This document shows, in pieces, positions 50,401 to 63,461 of a stretch of DNA of 64,000 nt. The stretch lies in NCBI RefSeq assembly GCF_902686445.1, contig NW_025920107.1:1426001-1490000 (forward strand). The letters are read 5' to 3'. This stretch comes from Sciurus carolinensis. Its lineage: Eukaryota; Chordata; Mammalia; Rodentia; Sciuridae. The number at the start of each line of letters is the position of its first letter. Position 1 is the first letter of the stretch. Position numbers and translations under genes: made by a program. The notes under the pieces were generated by a model. The model was not told the origin of the DNA and made no database searches. It saw nothing but the letters and a program-made list of their open reading frames with translations.

Positions 50401-50620
50401 GCTTTGGAATTAATTTCAAATAATCCAACACCTCTGAGAATTAGTATGGGTTCAGTATGATTTGTTAATTAGGATAGAGTACTTTACAGCTAAGCAGAAG
50501 TAAAAATTGCAGCATAATGTGAGTTTTTGAACACTGGCTTCATGTTCAATGACTGGAGAAAATGCAGAGACATAAAACAGGAAAATTTTGTCATTCCAAG
50601 GAAATCCAATCTTTCTCTCC
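47439..50620. other. 3.2 kb of unique AT-rich sequence, nothing recognised
   Basis: No SINE, LTR or L1 that I can identify and no frame above 71 codons. This is the longest repeat-poor stretch of the window. Confidence 0.5.
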
Positions 50621-50629
50621 CAGTGCTAC

Positions 50630-51475
50630 CATACATACCCAGGTCACCACCACCTCTGATCTAAACTCCTGCCCTGGAAGTTATTTTGTCTGTTTCCATT
50701 ACTGCCTATGCCCACCCTGTTCTACTCTCTACACTGCAATCAATGATCTCTTTAATAATAAATCATATTATGCCATGCACACCATCCCAGAATTACTCCA
50801 TTGCATTCTGCTGTATTTTAATATATACTTCAAAATCCCAAAAAAGAGATAAAGGCAAGGCACAGACATACTCTTACTGTTGTTACTGCTCTTTGCTTCC
50901 AGTTTCCCTGAGATTCTCCCCTGACCCACACTAAGAAGTGTGTGTGGTTTTTATTTATATATTTATTTTTTTGATAACAGGGATTAAATCCAAGGATGCA
51001 TATCTGTAAACAATTGGACACATTCCAATCATTCCACCTTTTCAAAATTTTAGACAAGGTCTCTCTAATTTGCTTAGGGTCGTGAACTTGTAATGCTCCC
51101 AAATCAGCCTCCCAAGCTGCTGGTATTGCACACATGTGCCACGATATGCAAAGAAGGAGTGTTTTTTATCAGCACATTTGTATTATTCTGTCCATATGGA
51201 ATGCTCTCAAAGCAATGAGAGTATTGGTATTATTATTGATAGTACGCCCTGCCTTCATTCAGGCCTCTATCCAATATATTTTTCATATTATTCAGCATGG
51301 CCTAATACACCTTTCTAAGATACTTCTATAACCTTATCTTTTTTTCAGTGCAGTCATTACTGTAAAACATTTCATGTGTGTTTGCCAATTTCTTTCTCAT
51401 CCAGCAAACATAAGCTGTATGAGGCAAGGTGCTTGTTTGTTAGTTCCAGGGTCAAGTAAGTATTAGGACCTTAAA
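50630..51475 (+). mobile_element. L2 fragment split by a SINE
   Basis: 50640-50860 follows the L2 sequence (TCTACTCTCTACACTGCA, ATAATAAATCATATTATGCC, CAGAATTACTCCATTGCA). 51150-51475 resumes with GGAATGCTC and ends in CATAAGCTGTATGAGGCAAG. A reversed ID-B1 SINE occupies 50960-51140. Ancient, frames dead. Confidence 0.7.
50960..51140 (-). repeat. ID-B1 composite SINE, antisense, in L2
   Basis: ID-like GGGATTAAATCCAAGGATGC half followed by a B1-like half with CAGCCTCCCAAGCTGCTGG. Confidence 0.75.
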
Positions 51476-51894
51476 GATCTTTATTGTTTTGGAATAAAAG
51501 AAAACAATGGATGATAATTTGAAATAATGCAACTCATATTATTTCAAGCACAAATAATCAACAAGGACCCTCCACTATAGTTTATTGATGGAGGAAACAT
51601 TCTATATATATGTGAATACAGTGTTCACTGACCAAATTCAGCTACTCAGCACTTAAGTTGTGGGATAGTGCAACTGAGGAATTGCATTTTTTATTTCCAT
51701 TTGAATTAAATTTAAATAGCTACATGTCTACAATATTAGAAAATACAGAATAGAAAAATCATAGGTGAAGTGGAATAACTAGATCCATTAACCTATCATA
51801 TTGACACAAATATTTCATGTGGGTAAAATTAAAGAAGCTGGAATAGGCAAGACAGTAGAATGAATTAGATGTAATTTTCTTATGTTTATACCTG
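51476..51894. other. Nothing recognised
   Basis: Unique AT-rich sequence. Confidence 0.45.
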
Positions 51895-52044
51895 AATGTG
51901 CCACCAATGAAAATCCACATCATGTGTAATCATGGAATTTGAGTAAGTTATATTCCATGCATGTATAATATGTCAAAATATACTCTACTGTCATGTATAT
52001 CTAAAAATAGAGTAAAAATAAATAAATCTTAAAAACATTAAATA
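51895..52044 (+). mobile_element. L1 3' UTR end with A-rich tail
   Basis: ATGCATGTATAATATGTCAA, CTCTACTGTCATGTATATCT and an A-rich tail with AATAAATAAA match the sciurid L1 3' end, here on the plus strand. Confidence 0.7.
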
Positions 52045-52260
52045 AGCTGGGAGTAGTACTGCCTATCTCTAATCCCAGCATTGGGAGGGTAAGGCAGGAG
52101 GATGGCAAGTTCAAGACCATCATCAGCAACTTAGCAAAGTCCCAAGCACTTAGCAAGACCTGTCTCTAAATAAAAAATAGAAAGGGCTGTGATGTACCTC
52201 AGCAGTTAAGTGTGTTTGGGTTCAATTCCTGGTTAACTACCCCACCTTGAATTTAAATAA
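52045..52260 (+). repeat. B1-ID composite SINE
   Basis: B1-like half (GCTGGGAGTAGTACTGCC, AATCCCAGCATTGGGAGGGT, GTTCAAGACCATC), A-rich linker, then an ID-like half (GGGTTCAATTCCTGG). Confidence 0.8.
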
Positions 52261-53176
52261 TCTTCTTTAACTTTTTGTCTAACTTGAAATGAGTGTCCAG
52301 GTACTTCTACTTTATGAAAAATATTACATGAACTCCCAATAGCTTGCTTTGGGTTTGGCAAAAAAGCTCAGTGGTAGAGTGTTTGCCTAGTATACATGAG
52401 ACCTTGGGTTTGATACTCAGCACTACAGAAAGAAAAAAAAAACACATTGCTTTGATTTTGGTTTACAATTAATTAATGTAATATTGAGAATTATGATACT
52501 ATATAAACATAAAATATACAAGGTTTTAGACTATTGAGAATTAAAGAAAAATAAAAATAAATATTAGATAATTATTTATTTTCATATTGAAGCTAATGTA
52601 TGAAATAATTATTTCTAATACTGGTGGATACTTTAGATGAATTTATTTAAACAACTGAAAATAACTTTGTCATTTAATTTTACATATGCAAATATGCCAA
52701 TGAAATAGTCAGGTGCAGTTATATGTGTTTTGTATATAGAAAATTTTAAGTTATTATTTATATTATTATGAAGTAGGGAATATTCTCAAATCAGTCTCAT
52801 GAATTTACATAAAGTACATATAAAATGCAGGCTATTGCTGAAGTCAAATTTGAAACTAAAGCATTAATTTTGTTCTAAAAATAAAAAAACAATGAATGGA
52901 TATTGTGTATATGTATTTTTGTGTGAACAACTTATCACTCAAAACATCCATAGTCTTTATTTCACTGAGTTTTATGTTACTAGCATCTATAATATTAGTG
53001 ATGACACTAGATAAATTTATTTAAATGTGTTCAAAGTAAAAATTAATATTTCTTTTTTTTCCCATTCTGAGGATTAGCTAAGAACACAGCTTCCAATTTT
53101 TTGAAATAAACCTCCTTCTGCCTTTGTTGAAAACTTTTATTGTATCAATTTTCTCCCTCCCTTTGGATTCAAACCA
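52261..53176 (+). repeat. Tail SINE at 52347-52442, then unique AT-rich sequence
   Basis: 52347-52442 is a tRNA-type SINE (AAAAGCTCAGTGGTAGAGTG, GGGTTTGATACTCAGCAC, A-tail). 52443-53176 holds nothing recognised. Confidence 0.7.
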
Positions 53177-53178
53177 CT

Positions 53179-53250
<72 letters not shown>
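53177..53250 (+). repeat. (CTAT)n microsatellite
   Basis: About 18 tetranucleotide units with one interruption near the end. Confidence 0.95.
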
Positions 53251-53251
<1 letters not shown>

Positions 53252-53254
53252 ATC

Positions 53255-53470
53255 TATCTATTTATTCCTAGTACTGGGAATTTAACCAGTGGTGCTTATC
53301 CACTGAACCACATCCTCAGTCCTTTTTATATTCTACTTTGAGCCAGGATAAATTTGAGAGGTAATTTACTTACATACAGCCTCACTAAGTAATGGAGGCT
53401 CACTTTGAACTTGTGATCCCCCTGCCTCTGCCTCTTCAATGGCTTGAATTATATGCAGGTGCCACTGGTT
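53255..53470 (-). repeat. ID-B1 composite SINE, antisense
   Basis: ID-like half (CTGGGAATTTAACCAGTGG, CACTGAACCACATCCTCA) and B1-like half (CTTTGAACTTGTGATCCCC). The CTAT array abuts its A-tail end and may have grown from it. Confidence 0.75.
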
Positions 53471-54610
53471 GCTAGATCTAATCACTTTCTCTGTGTTTCT
53501 GATGTGTCCACATCTCTTGGAGTCTCTACTCTATATCATTTGCACCTTTGGGTCAGAGGAACCACAAACAGTCAGGTTGTTCCTGGATGCATCCAAGATG
53601 CCCTTGCCTATCAGAAAGATAATATTCTACTTCTATTAACTAAAACATAAAATTACTGATTTCTGAGTTAGAACACATGGTCCAAATATGTGGAAAACAT
53701 TGATTTTGGTTAATGCACACCATAGGGTTCAGAAATGTACAGTGTTTTCTATGCTTTTCTTTTTACATTTACTACAAAGATCCTGATATTCAATCTTTTC
53801 AATTAGAAATCATGCTCAGCACTGAATCTTTCAATGAGATCTAAGTGACTACACAAGTTACAGTCTCTGATAAATTTTTCTGGACCTATAAAGACTTCAC
53901 ATTAAAGTTGAGGTACATTAAAATGGGTTAAGAAAAAGTCAATTCTAGTGAGAAAATCATTAGTGATATCTACTAAGGGAATAGCTTGCTACCTCCCATC
54001 ACCTGATGACAACAGAATTCCTTACTACAAGAGAAAGATTCAGAAATAATTTTGTGCAAATAAAATGTTTATTCTTTTTTTTTTGGTAAGGTAAAGAAGC
54101 ATAACACTTTGATATTTGGAGCAATCAATTTGTTCATTTGAATTTGATACTTTCTTGATATTGAAAACAGTTTAACTCTTCAATCAGGATCATTACTTAA
54201 TTCTTTCATGTAAGTATTTGTATGTTGCATTTTCATGGGATAGAAATTACAAATGAGCTGCAGTGAATAAAGTTTTGAAAACTGCAGGTTATTTACTTTA
54301 GACATGGTTTTAAAATCTGGAAATAACCTTATGGCTTAATTTATGTACCCTGTTTAATTATCAGCATTTATTCTGGGGTCAATAATTGTGTATACTATAT
54401 CAATCTTTAGTCATCCACAAGAAACAGAACACAATCATAAACTAGTAGTTATATTAATGTAATTGACAACAATGTAATAAAATTACATTTAATTACTTGG
54501 TAGAGAAAAATAAATCTCTAAGTTGTGGATGTTTGCATGTTTCTGTGTCAAACTTCATTAAATAATAATAAAATATATGTAAAAGAAATCTAAGTACTGT
54601 AGAAAACAAT
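53471..54610. other. Nothing recognised
   Basis: Unique AT-rich sequence. Confidence 0.5.
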
Positions 54611-55080
54611 AGTTTTTGAAAGCACCCAGAAAACCACTCTGGATTCAGGGACTCACACAAGAGATTTTATGAAGCAGAAGAGCAGAGTGTCTGCACTTGA
54701 GGGAGAGGGAGAGGGTGAGGGAGAGGTGGAGGGAGAGGGAGAGTGAGAGGAAGAGGTAGTCAGAGGTCATTAGGTATAAGGAGAGGTTACACTGGGGACA
54801 CAGGAAATCCTGAGGCCCCACACATTCTCTAAGGTCTTAGCAAAACAGTTGTGCCTGCCACTCCTCTTAGTTTATTATGACATCACAAACTGTATGGGAG
54901 TTAAGGAGAAAGGCTAGGCAGAGCACCACACACTTCTGGACACTGTTCCCAGACAACCATGGAGAGAGGACACTGGGGAGCACAGGAGGCATAGAAAATC
55001 TCATAAGACCACAGATCAGCAACAAGTTCACATTAGAAGAGGGAACAACAGGAGCAGAGTGATTGCTACATTCATGTGAG
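54611..55080 (-). mobile_element. Possible LTR with a GGGAGA minisatellite, next to the array
   Basis: 54700-54765 is a run of GGGAGA/GGTGAG units. On the minus strand the flanks have an AATAAA motif (about 54872) and CTTCATAAAATCTCTTG near the low end, as in R-U5 of an LTR. No termini identified; a weak call. Confidence 0.25.
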
Positions 55081-55484
55081 TATTGAGGACAGAAAAAGTC
55101 CTGTGAGCCAGGTCTTCAGGCCAGCAGTACTCAGTCTCCTGTGCCCTGTGGTTGAGCAGTCTTCACCTAGGAGTTCTTAGTCCTAGGAGTGTTTAAGCTT
55201 CTCTCACACACTATTGTTCAACATCTCCTGTGTCCGCTGGGAGAGTGTCCCTCTCCAACCAGTGCTCAATCTTTCCTGGTTTCTGTCCTTAATCTCCCTT
55301 CCCCAGCATTTCTTAGTGACTTTTGAGTCCTGTGGATCAGTGTCAGTCTTCCATTAGTGCTCAGTTCCCTCTGGTTATTGTGAGTGGACACACTTCACCT
55401 ACTGGTGCTCATTCTCCAATGAGTCCTAGGCAACCTAATTCCTTTAGTGAACTCTCTGCGTGAGCACCTTTACTGCTAATGTCA

Positions 55485-56030
55485 GTATACCATCTCTGGT
55501 CTTTTCTGTGAGTCCAGGCCAACACAAATTTGGAAACATGGAAAGATGTGGATACTCCTTCTTTCCAAAAAACTCAATACTCCTTTGGTGCTGCCATCAA
55601 TTTCTCATCAATACCTGAAAATACAAGACAATTTTAATTGATGTCAATTCCCACAACACTGAGGACCTCATTCCACCAGTCATAGTGTACCATTTCCATA
55701 ACATTGTTCAACTATCTGATCTCTTATAAGTGATGTAGCATACCAGTATTTCTGCCATCTCTCTGGGTGGTGGATGCAAAGCATATATTACAGTATTTTC
55801 AGTATCTTGTCTTCTCTTTGACAAGAGAAAAACCTTTCTAAGACTCCTGGGTCAGGCACAATGCACACGTTCAAGGGAAAGTGTGAAATGTCACCAAGGA
55901 CAATTTCCAATCATCATGGACGATTTCTTTAGATCTTTCAAATAGCACCATTCTCACCATCCCTCATAATTCTGAGACACTGCCCAGAGCACCACTCTTG
56001 AAAAGGATTCCAAAATTCTGACATTTGTAG
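55485..56030 (+). repeat. Long block, copy 1
   Basis: Contains GAGGACCTCATTCCACCAG, TTATAAGTGATGTAGCATAC, TTTGACAAGAGA and GGTCAGGCACAATGCACAC. All recur in order in copies 2 and 3. Confidence 0.85.
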
Positions 56031-56309
56031 GAGTTAAACCCTCTCCCAAAAGAGTCCTTTCTAATCTTGATCCTATGGTCAAGGACCCATCATCTAACTT
56101 GGCGCAGTCTTCTCTGGGTTCTACCATAAAACTCCTGTCAACCACCATTGTTCAGGGTCTTTAGAGTACTCTGGGAGAGATCCCCTCTCCCAAAAGTGTT
56201 GTGTCTTTTCTGTGTCCTTCCATAAATTTCCCCTTGCCCACCTTTTCACAGGGTCCTCTGAGTCCTATTTCCCTTAATGAACACTCAGGTTGAGCTCCTT
56301 TCATGCTAA

Positions 56310-56865
56310 TATCAATACATCTCAGACCTTATCTTTGCTTCCAGGTCAACATGACTGTAGAAACTTGCAGAGATGAGGATACTTCCTGTTTCCAATAACC
56401 TCAATAGGCCTTTACAGTAGCCATGCAGAGAAACTCCTCACAAATGCCTAAAAATCAAAGATAATTTCAATGGATGTCAATTCCTAGAGCACTAAAGACC
56501 TAGTTCCACCACTCATTGTACATAATTTCCTCACTTTGCTCAAGTGGCTAAATTCTTATGGTTGATGTATGCCCAGAATTTATGACAATTTTCTGAACAG
56601 TTAATGGAAAACATATTTAAATATTTCAAGAATATCCTCTGATATGTCACTGGATGCTCTCCTTTGACAAGAGAGGAAATGTACTAGGACCTCTGGATCA
56701 GGCACAATGCATACCTTCAAGTGTCAGTGTGAAATGTGGTCATGGAAAACATTCCCAACATCAAGAAGAAGTTCTTCAGAACTTTGAGGAAGTACCACTG
56801 TCCCACAACCCCTGAAGTAACTGAGAATATTATTCTTGAAAAGGGTTCAAGGGCTGTCAGACATC
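56310..56865 (+). repeat. Long block, copy 2
   Basis: Collinear with copy 1 (AAGACCTAGTTCCACCACTC, CTTTGACAAGAGAGGAAATG, ATCAGGCACAATGCATACC). Confidence 0.85.
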
Positions 56866-57584
56866 TTGTTGAGTAACCTTCTTCCAGCAGAGGTCAGTCT
56901 CCTCTGGCCCTTGTGGTCAAGTGCATATCATCTAAGTGTATTCAGGCTTCTCTGTGTCCTGCACTAAATCTCCCCTCTATCTCCATTGCTTAGGTTCTTC
57001 TGTGTCTTAGAGTTGAGCACAACTCTCCTACCTTTGCTCTGTCTTCTCTGGGTCCTTCCCTGACTCTCTGATCACCCATCATTGCTCATGGTACTCTGAG
57101 TACTCGGGATGAGTGCCCCTCTCCAATGAGTTCTCAGACTCCACTGGGTCCTCTTGGTGATAACCCCTCTCCTAACATTGCTCAGCCTCTTGTTTTACCC
57201 TCTAAGCTCACCTAACCTGTCATTAATCAGTTTATTCTCAACCTTGTGGTTGAGTGCATGTCACCTATTAGTGCTCAGGCTTCTATGTTTCTTTTTTCTG
57301 CATTATTTAACCATTCATTTCTCATTATACTCTGGTTTATGTGGGTGAGTGCCCCTCTCTTGACAGTGTTCATTATTCTCTGGGTCCTGTCCTTAATCTC
57401 CTTGCACACACCATTTCTCAGTGTCATCTGTGTCCTGTGAGTGAGCATCCCTTTCCCACCAGTACTCAGTTTCTTCTTTGTATTATGAGTATACAAATTT
57501 CAACTATGAGTCCTCACTCTCCAATGAGTCCTAGGCAACCTGGTTCCATTAGTGAGCTCTCTGGGTGAGCCCCTTTCCTACTAA

Positions 57585-58125
57585 TGTCAGTACACCATCT
57601 CTGGAATTACCTGTGTATCTAGGCAAACATGACTGTGGAAACATGACTGAGGATACATCTTCTTTCCAAGACCCTTAATAGACCATTGGTGTTTCCATGC
57701 AGAGAGGATTCTCACCAAAGCTTGAAAACACAAGACAATTTTTATAGATGTTGATTGGAATAGCACTGAGAACCTCTTTCCACCAACTCCACACCTTTAC
57801 TCAAGGGAATGAGCTCTTATAAGTGATGTAACATGTTCAGGATTTCTAAAATTCCTCTGAGCAGTGGATGGAAAGCATATATTTTAGTATTTTCAGGATA
57901 TTCTCTGATAGGTCACTGGTTACTCTTGTTTGACAAGACAGGAAATCTCATAGGAATGCTGACTCATGAATAATGCACACATTCAAGGGACAGTGTGAAA
58001 TGCAGCCAAAAACAACTTTCCATCATAATGGGGGAGTTTTTCAGACCTTTGAAATAGGACCATTACCACTGTACCTGAGATCATTGATACAATGGCATGA
58101 TGGATAATCTTGAAAATGTTCCAAA
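57585..58125 (+). repeat. Long block, copy 3
   Basis: Collinear with copies 1 and 2 (TACACCATCTCTGGAATTAC, GAGAACCTCTTTCCACCAAC, TTATAAGTGATGTAACATG). Confidence 0.85.
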
Positions 58126-60195
58126 TCTCTGAGTGGGTGAGAACCCCTCTCCCAAAAAAACTCCATCTCCTCTGGATACTGTAGTCAAGCACCACTCATC
58201 TATCTTTGATCTGTCTTCTATAGATTCTGCCCTAAACCTCCTCACAATAGTCATTGCTTAGCATCTTTTGAATATTCTGGGTGAGCACTCTTCTCCCACC
58301 AGTGCTCAGTCTTCTCTTTGGTCCTGCCCTAATCTCCTCTCATCCATCATTGCTCAGGATACTCTCAGTTCTGTTTGTCAGCACCCGTAACCCATTAGTT
58401 CTCTGATTCCACTGGGAACTCATGGTGCTAGCCCCTCCTAATTTGGCTCTGCCTTCTTTGTTTAAGCTACTCCATTTGCCTATCCTGTCTTTACTAAGTC
58501 TCTTTGGGTCCTGTGGGTAAGCCCCCCTCATATAAAAGTTCTCAGTTTCCTCTGTTTCCTTTGTCTGAGTTCCCTAACCATTCCATTCTCAATCTTTTCT
58601 GGGTCCTATTGGTGAGCATCCTTCAACTTAGAGTGCTCAGTCATCTTTCTTATTCTCCAAGGTAATCCTTCTCATCCTCCTCTGGGTCCTGTGGGTGAGT
58701 ACCACTCACCTGACAGTGCTCAGTCTTCTCAGGGTCCCCTCCTTATTATCTCATCACACACCATTGCTCAGGATAATCTGAATCCTGTGGTGAGGGCCCC
58801 TTGAACACAGGTGCTCAGTTTTCCCTGAATATTGTTTTGGAGCACCCCTTACCTTGTAGTACTCTGTCTTCTCTGTGTCCTCTGGGGAGTTCCTCTCCTG
58901 CAGCACTGCTCAGTATACTCTGGGGCATCTGGTTTAGCACCCCTCACCCAGGAGTGCTCAATCTATGTCATGTGCTAAATTTCTGTAACCAATCTTATCT
59001 CAACCTCCTCTGGATCATGATTGTGACCCTAGGTAGACTAACATTGCTCAGCCTTTTCTGGATCTGGTCTTCAAATGTACATGAACATTTCTCAGGGTAT
59101 TCTGAGTCCTGTGGGTGAGCACCCCTATCCTACCAGTGTTAATCTTCTCTGGGTCCTGTTAATTTCACCCCTGCACCATTGTTAAGAATCCCCTTAGTCC
59201 TTCAGTGGGAGAGAGTTCCCCTCTCCCACTAGTGCTCAGTCTTCTCTGGGTCCTGTCCTAAATCTCCCTTCATCCATATATTCTCAAGTTACTTTGAGTC
59301 CTGTGGGTAAGAACTTTTCACTTACTAATGCTCTGATTCCACTGGATGCTCTCAGTGATAGGTTCTCTTCTAACATGGCTCAGTCTTCATTTTTTAAGCA
59401 ACTAAATTTGCCTAACCTGTCCTCACTCAGTCTCCTTTGGTCCTGTGAGTGAGCACGTTTCACCTAACAGTGCTCAGTCTTCTCTCTTTCTTTTTTCTGC
59501 TTTACCTAACAATTTCTTCCTCATTCTTCCCTTGGTTTTTTTGTAAGAATTCCTTACCTTAGAGTGCTCACTTTTCTCTCTGTCCTGTTCTAGGCTCCCA
59601 AAGGCAAATTTTGCTCAAACTTCTCTAATTCCTGTGTGTGAGTGCACCTCTCCTGACAGTGTTCAGTCTTCTCTAGGTCCTATCCTTAATGTCACTTCAT
59701 AAATCAATGTTAAGTGTCATCTGAGTTCTGTGGTGAGCACCAATCACACAGGTGCTCAGTTTTCCCTGAAATTTATTTTGGGGTCCCCCTTATCTTACAG
59801 TACTCTCTCCTCCATTTACTCTGGGTGAACTGTCCTCATTGAGCAGTTTTCAGTAAACTCTGGGATCTCTGGGTGAATGCCCCTCACCCACAAGAGCTCA
59901 GTGTTCTCTGTGCTATCTACAACATTCCCCAAATCTATCATGTCTCAGCCTGCTGTGACTCTGGAGTACGATCATTGGTAGTCTGACACAGTTACCCTTT
60001 TCTGGATTTTCTCTTAATCTCACCTACCCCAACATTGCTCATGGTCTTCAGAGTTCTCTGGGTGAGTGCCCCTCTACCACCAGTGCTCAGTCTTTTCTGG
60101 GTCCTGCCCTAAATCCCCCTCATTCACCATTGCTCGGTGTACTCTGAGAACTGTGGGTGTTTGCTGCACTCCTAACATTGCTCAGGTTTCTCTGT

Positions 60196-62117
60196 TTAAA
60201 TGTAGTCATTTATTAAAACCAACAAGCATCTTCTTCAGGTTAGCTACTAGGAAATTTACTGCCTATCTTCATTTTCCTAAATCTTTATATCATTTGAACT
60301 CAGGGGCAGTGCCAGCACTGTGGCTCTGGATTGGTGGAAATGATCCTGAAGGCACAGGAAGAAAAGAAAGGGGCAGAGGGTTCCAAAGGCAATTTGCAGA
60401 CTCTGTTTGTTATGCAGCCTTCACTTCTGTGGTGATTATGGCCCCCAGTCCTTGAAATCCACTCTCATGACAAACAAACAAACTTTGAACCTCTTTGAGC
60501 TTCTAGGGAGATCACCTGGGGCAATGTGCTGAAGGCATTTAGTGTCCACCCCTGCTCTAGAATCCCCTATTCATTGCAAACACCCAGAATCATATGCACT
60601 CACACAGCATCACAACTTACTCTACAGTAGGGGGTGATTTCCTCAGCCAGCCATAATGCACCATGAAGCTCACTTCTATGCTACCAACTTGGGCCAAAAT
60701 GAGTACAAAGATGGAGGTAACTATTGGTTTAGGAGGTGGAAGCCACCCCTGACTGTGCACATGATCTTGCAGCCTGAGAATATTTCTTCCACCTGACACC
60801 TGGTTGGTGGTCTCTTTTACAGAGTGAGGGACCTCCAGTCCTGCAGAATTATGCTAGCAACAATGAGAAGATGGTGGAAGAATGTTGAAGTATCCAGGCT
60901 GTGCCTGGCAGGTACAATGAAGGTAATGACCAGTGTCCCTCAATTGCAGGTGGTGTATTTATAAATGGTAGACTGTGAGGAGACCCAAAGGCAGTTTGAT
61001 TTTTATTAATTCCCAAAATTTTGAGTTTCAGCATGTGAAGATCTCATTACAATCACAGTAATTTCACCCACTCTTTTTTGTAAAACCAAATCTTCTTCCT
61101 AACTCTGTCTCTCCCAGGCACACTAGGGGGGTTCAAAGCCTTCTCTCTTCACTAACTTTCTTTGATATCCACTGATAATCTGGATAGAATGCAATGCTGG
61201 AGTGTGTAGTTGGGACTAGTGAACTCCTAACATTGTGTAGAGGAAAATCATCACCAAAAATCTGGCTTTTAATTTCTTGTTTTGATGGGTACCAGCATTC
61301 CCATAGATATTCAAACCCAGGGATGCAAAAGTTCTTTATAGAAAATGGCATATAACCTATGCACACCCTTGTGTGCACTTTAAACCATCTCTAGATTGCA
61401 TATAATACCTAGTACAATGTAAATGTTCTGGAAAATGTTAGAAAGTAAGACCAAAAAGAATTTATGTGTTTATTTAGAATAGATGGACTCTGTGAATATT
61501 ATCATCTAAGTTTGTTTTAATATGAGGTTGAGAAACCTGCAAATTCAGAAGGGTACCTTCACCCTAAACCCCAGAGAAACATAATGTCTAAATATTAAAA
61601 CTTGGTTAAATCAGGAGGGGTCACCCCATTCTAAGGAAGTAGGGCTAAATTACTTCTCACCCAGTGCTATGGGTGAGGCAGTTACTTTTACCATTTAAAT
61701 GACATAATAACAAATTGCTGAAAATAGATAGTGTTATTTCTGTCATTTTCCCTATAAGGTCACAAAATCCACACAAAATATTGAGGTTAAGGTGGATAAG
61801 AATATGTAAGATAAAGCTGCACCTTCTTTAGACTGTTTTAAGTGAAGCTTAATGGATGATTCTGGTGGGAGTTCAGAATACCAGTAATGATATAGGACCA
61901 TGATCAGTAAAGACAGGGCTCAAGAGGGCTCAGAATAGGTGGATTCAGTGGGTAGTTGGAATGTAGGCCATTTGTTTTATGCTCTGGCTGTGAAGTGGTT
62001 TGCATTTTTCCTATGTCTGGAGACTTTCTTTGAGACTGATTTTGGAAGCAATGAACTTCTTATTCTTGTGGAAGAAACGTGTAAGCAGCATAGCATTTAG
62101 GATGTGGCAAATATATT
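60196..62117. other. Nothing recognised
   Basis: 1.9 kb of unique sequence after the array. Frames up to 129 codons cross the array edge and show no domain. Confidence 0.45.
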
Positions 62118-62633
62118 GTGAATTCTTTTAACCACATTTATTGTGATAATCAGGAGGAAAAAGCAGAGCAGAAAGATTTTAAAAACATGAATTTGAAAGG
62201 CAAGATTAAAATTAGGTATAAGGATGTTGCAGTTGTTAAAGATAATACTGCCAATAAAGGAATGCTAAAAATGATGCCTAAAACTGATGAGAAAGGTGGC
62301 TTGAGGGCATCTCAATATCAAGAAATAACACCTCCATCTCAAGCTCAAGGGAGTAAAATTGAAATTCTCTTGAGAAGGGACCAGTGGGGCACCCTTCTTG
62401 CACAATGGAGCCTAGGAAGTTTTATCAATGTGCTCAGTCACTCAGACCTTCAGGGACTGTTGCAGCAAGGGCCCTGGAAGGTTAGGCTACTGTTCAAGAT
62501 GTCAGACTTTGGAAACAACCACAAGTTGCTGGTTCTGCAGGAATGCAGAATGCTGGATGTAGGGGGTCAGGAAAACTTCCAACAAGATTTCAAAGGCAGA
62601 CCTTGGAGGCCAGGTAATGTGCAGCACAGTTGA
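62118..62633 (+). CDS. 171-codon open frame of unknown nature
   Basis: The longest clean plus-strand frame outside the array and gap. The first 70 residues are Lys-rich and polar, the rest mixed, with no signal peptide, membrane segment or domain I recognise. It lies 550 bp upstream of a MaLR-like LTR, so it may be internal sequence of that element rather than a host gene. No promoter or splice context is evident. Likely non-functional. Confidence 0.2.
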   Translation: MNSFNHIYCDNQEEKAEQKDFKNMNLKGKIKIRYKDVAVVKDNTANKGMLKMMPKTDEKGGLRASQYQEITPPSQAQGSKIEILLRRDQWGTLLAQWSLGSFINVLSHSDLQGLLQQGPWKVRLLFKMSDFGNNHKLLVLQECRMLDVGGQENFQQDFKGRPWRPGNVQHS

Positions 62634-63183
62634 AAACCCTGCAGGCAGCCCCTGGGAATATAAACTGTAGAGATGTCAGGAGATAGTCAAAGTTGCAGTG
62701 GAGATCTCTGAGATAAAGAAATGCCAGAAACAAGGGCTATTGTCTTAGGAAACCAGCAGGAATAGAACAGTGACAAGCCATCAGGAATGCCACTTGATCT
62801 GCAAAATAGAAGGCCACAGGGGTGGAGCTACACAAGCCCTTTGGGGAAAACATCACAATGCCATGTGGTCAAGATTCTGAATATGGAGCTAAAGGACCTG
62901 CTTGTCCTTCTGGATTTCAGTTTTGCTTTGGTCCCATTCCTTCTTTCTATGCCCATATTATTGTAAATGGAAATGTTTACTCAGTACATTTATATGTTGG
63001 ATATTTGTAAATTTCTTTTACTTTTACAGGAACACACAATGTGGGATTGCCTTGAGCTTCAATTTCTTTGGACTTGAATTTGAGTATTCTTGGAACTCTT
63101 GGGACTATGGGAACTCTTGGAAATGAACTAAATGTATTTGGCATTGTCAGATGGCTATGAGTTTTTGGGAGCCATGGGTCAAA
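62634..63183. other. Unassigned, possibly internal part of an LTR element
   Basis: Two overlapping short frames (62822-63126), no family recognised. Confidence 0.35.
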
Positions 63184-63413
63184 TATTATAGTATGGATAT
63201 GAGGTATACTTCAAAAGCTGACATGTGAGACAATGCAAGAAGGCTCAGAGTAGAAATGATAGAGTTTTGAGAGTCTTAATCTATGATTAAATCTTCTAAT
63301 AGGGATTAATTCAGTGGTAACTGAAGTGGTAGTTTGTAGCTGGAGAAGGCTGGAACTGGAGTGTGGCTTTGGAGTACATATTTTTTATCTGGAGAGTGGA
63401 CTCTCTCTCTCTC

Positions 63414-63461
<48 letters not shown>

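Larger units (their letters stand above)
55085..60195. repeat. Satellite-like array with higher-order structure
   Basis: About 5.1 kb of diverged tandem sequence. The basic unit is roughly 48 bp, typified by GCTCAGTCTTCTCTGGGTCC and GTGGGTGAGCACCCCTC. Monomer variants recur in a fixed order: CACTGG with CTAACATTGCTCAG-type neighbours occur near 57127, 58404 and 59336 (spacing about 1277 and 932). A block of about 530 bp without monomers recurs at 55485-56030, 56310-56865 and 57585-58125. Frames inside (for example 105 codons at 58801) are by-products. I recognise no named satellite. Confidence 0.8.

Noticed and set aside
55085..60195. CRISPR-like regularly spaced repeats
   Set aside because: Repeats are tandem and diverged, without unique spacers, in a mammalian genome.
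60066..60455. 129-codon frame
   Set aside because: Crosses the end of the satellite-like array into unique sequence; no domain.
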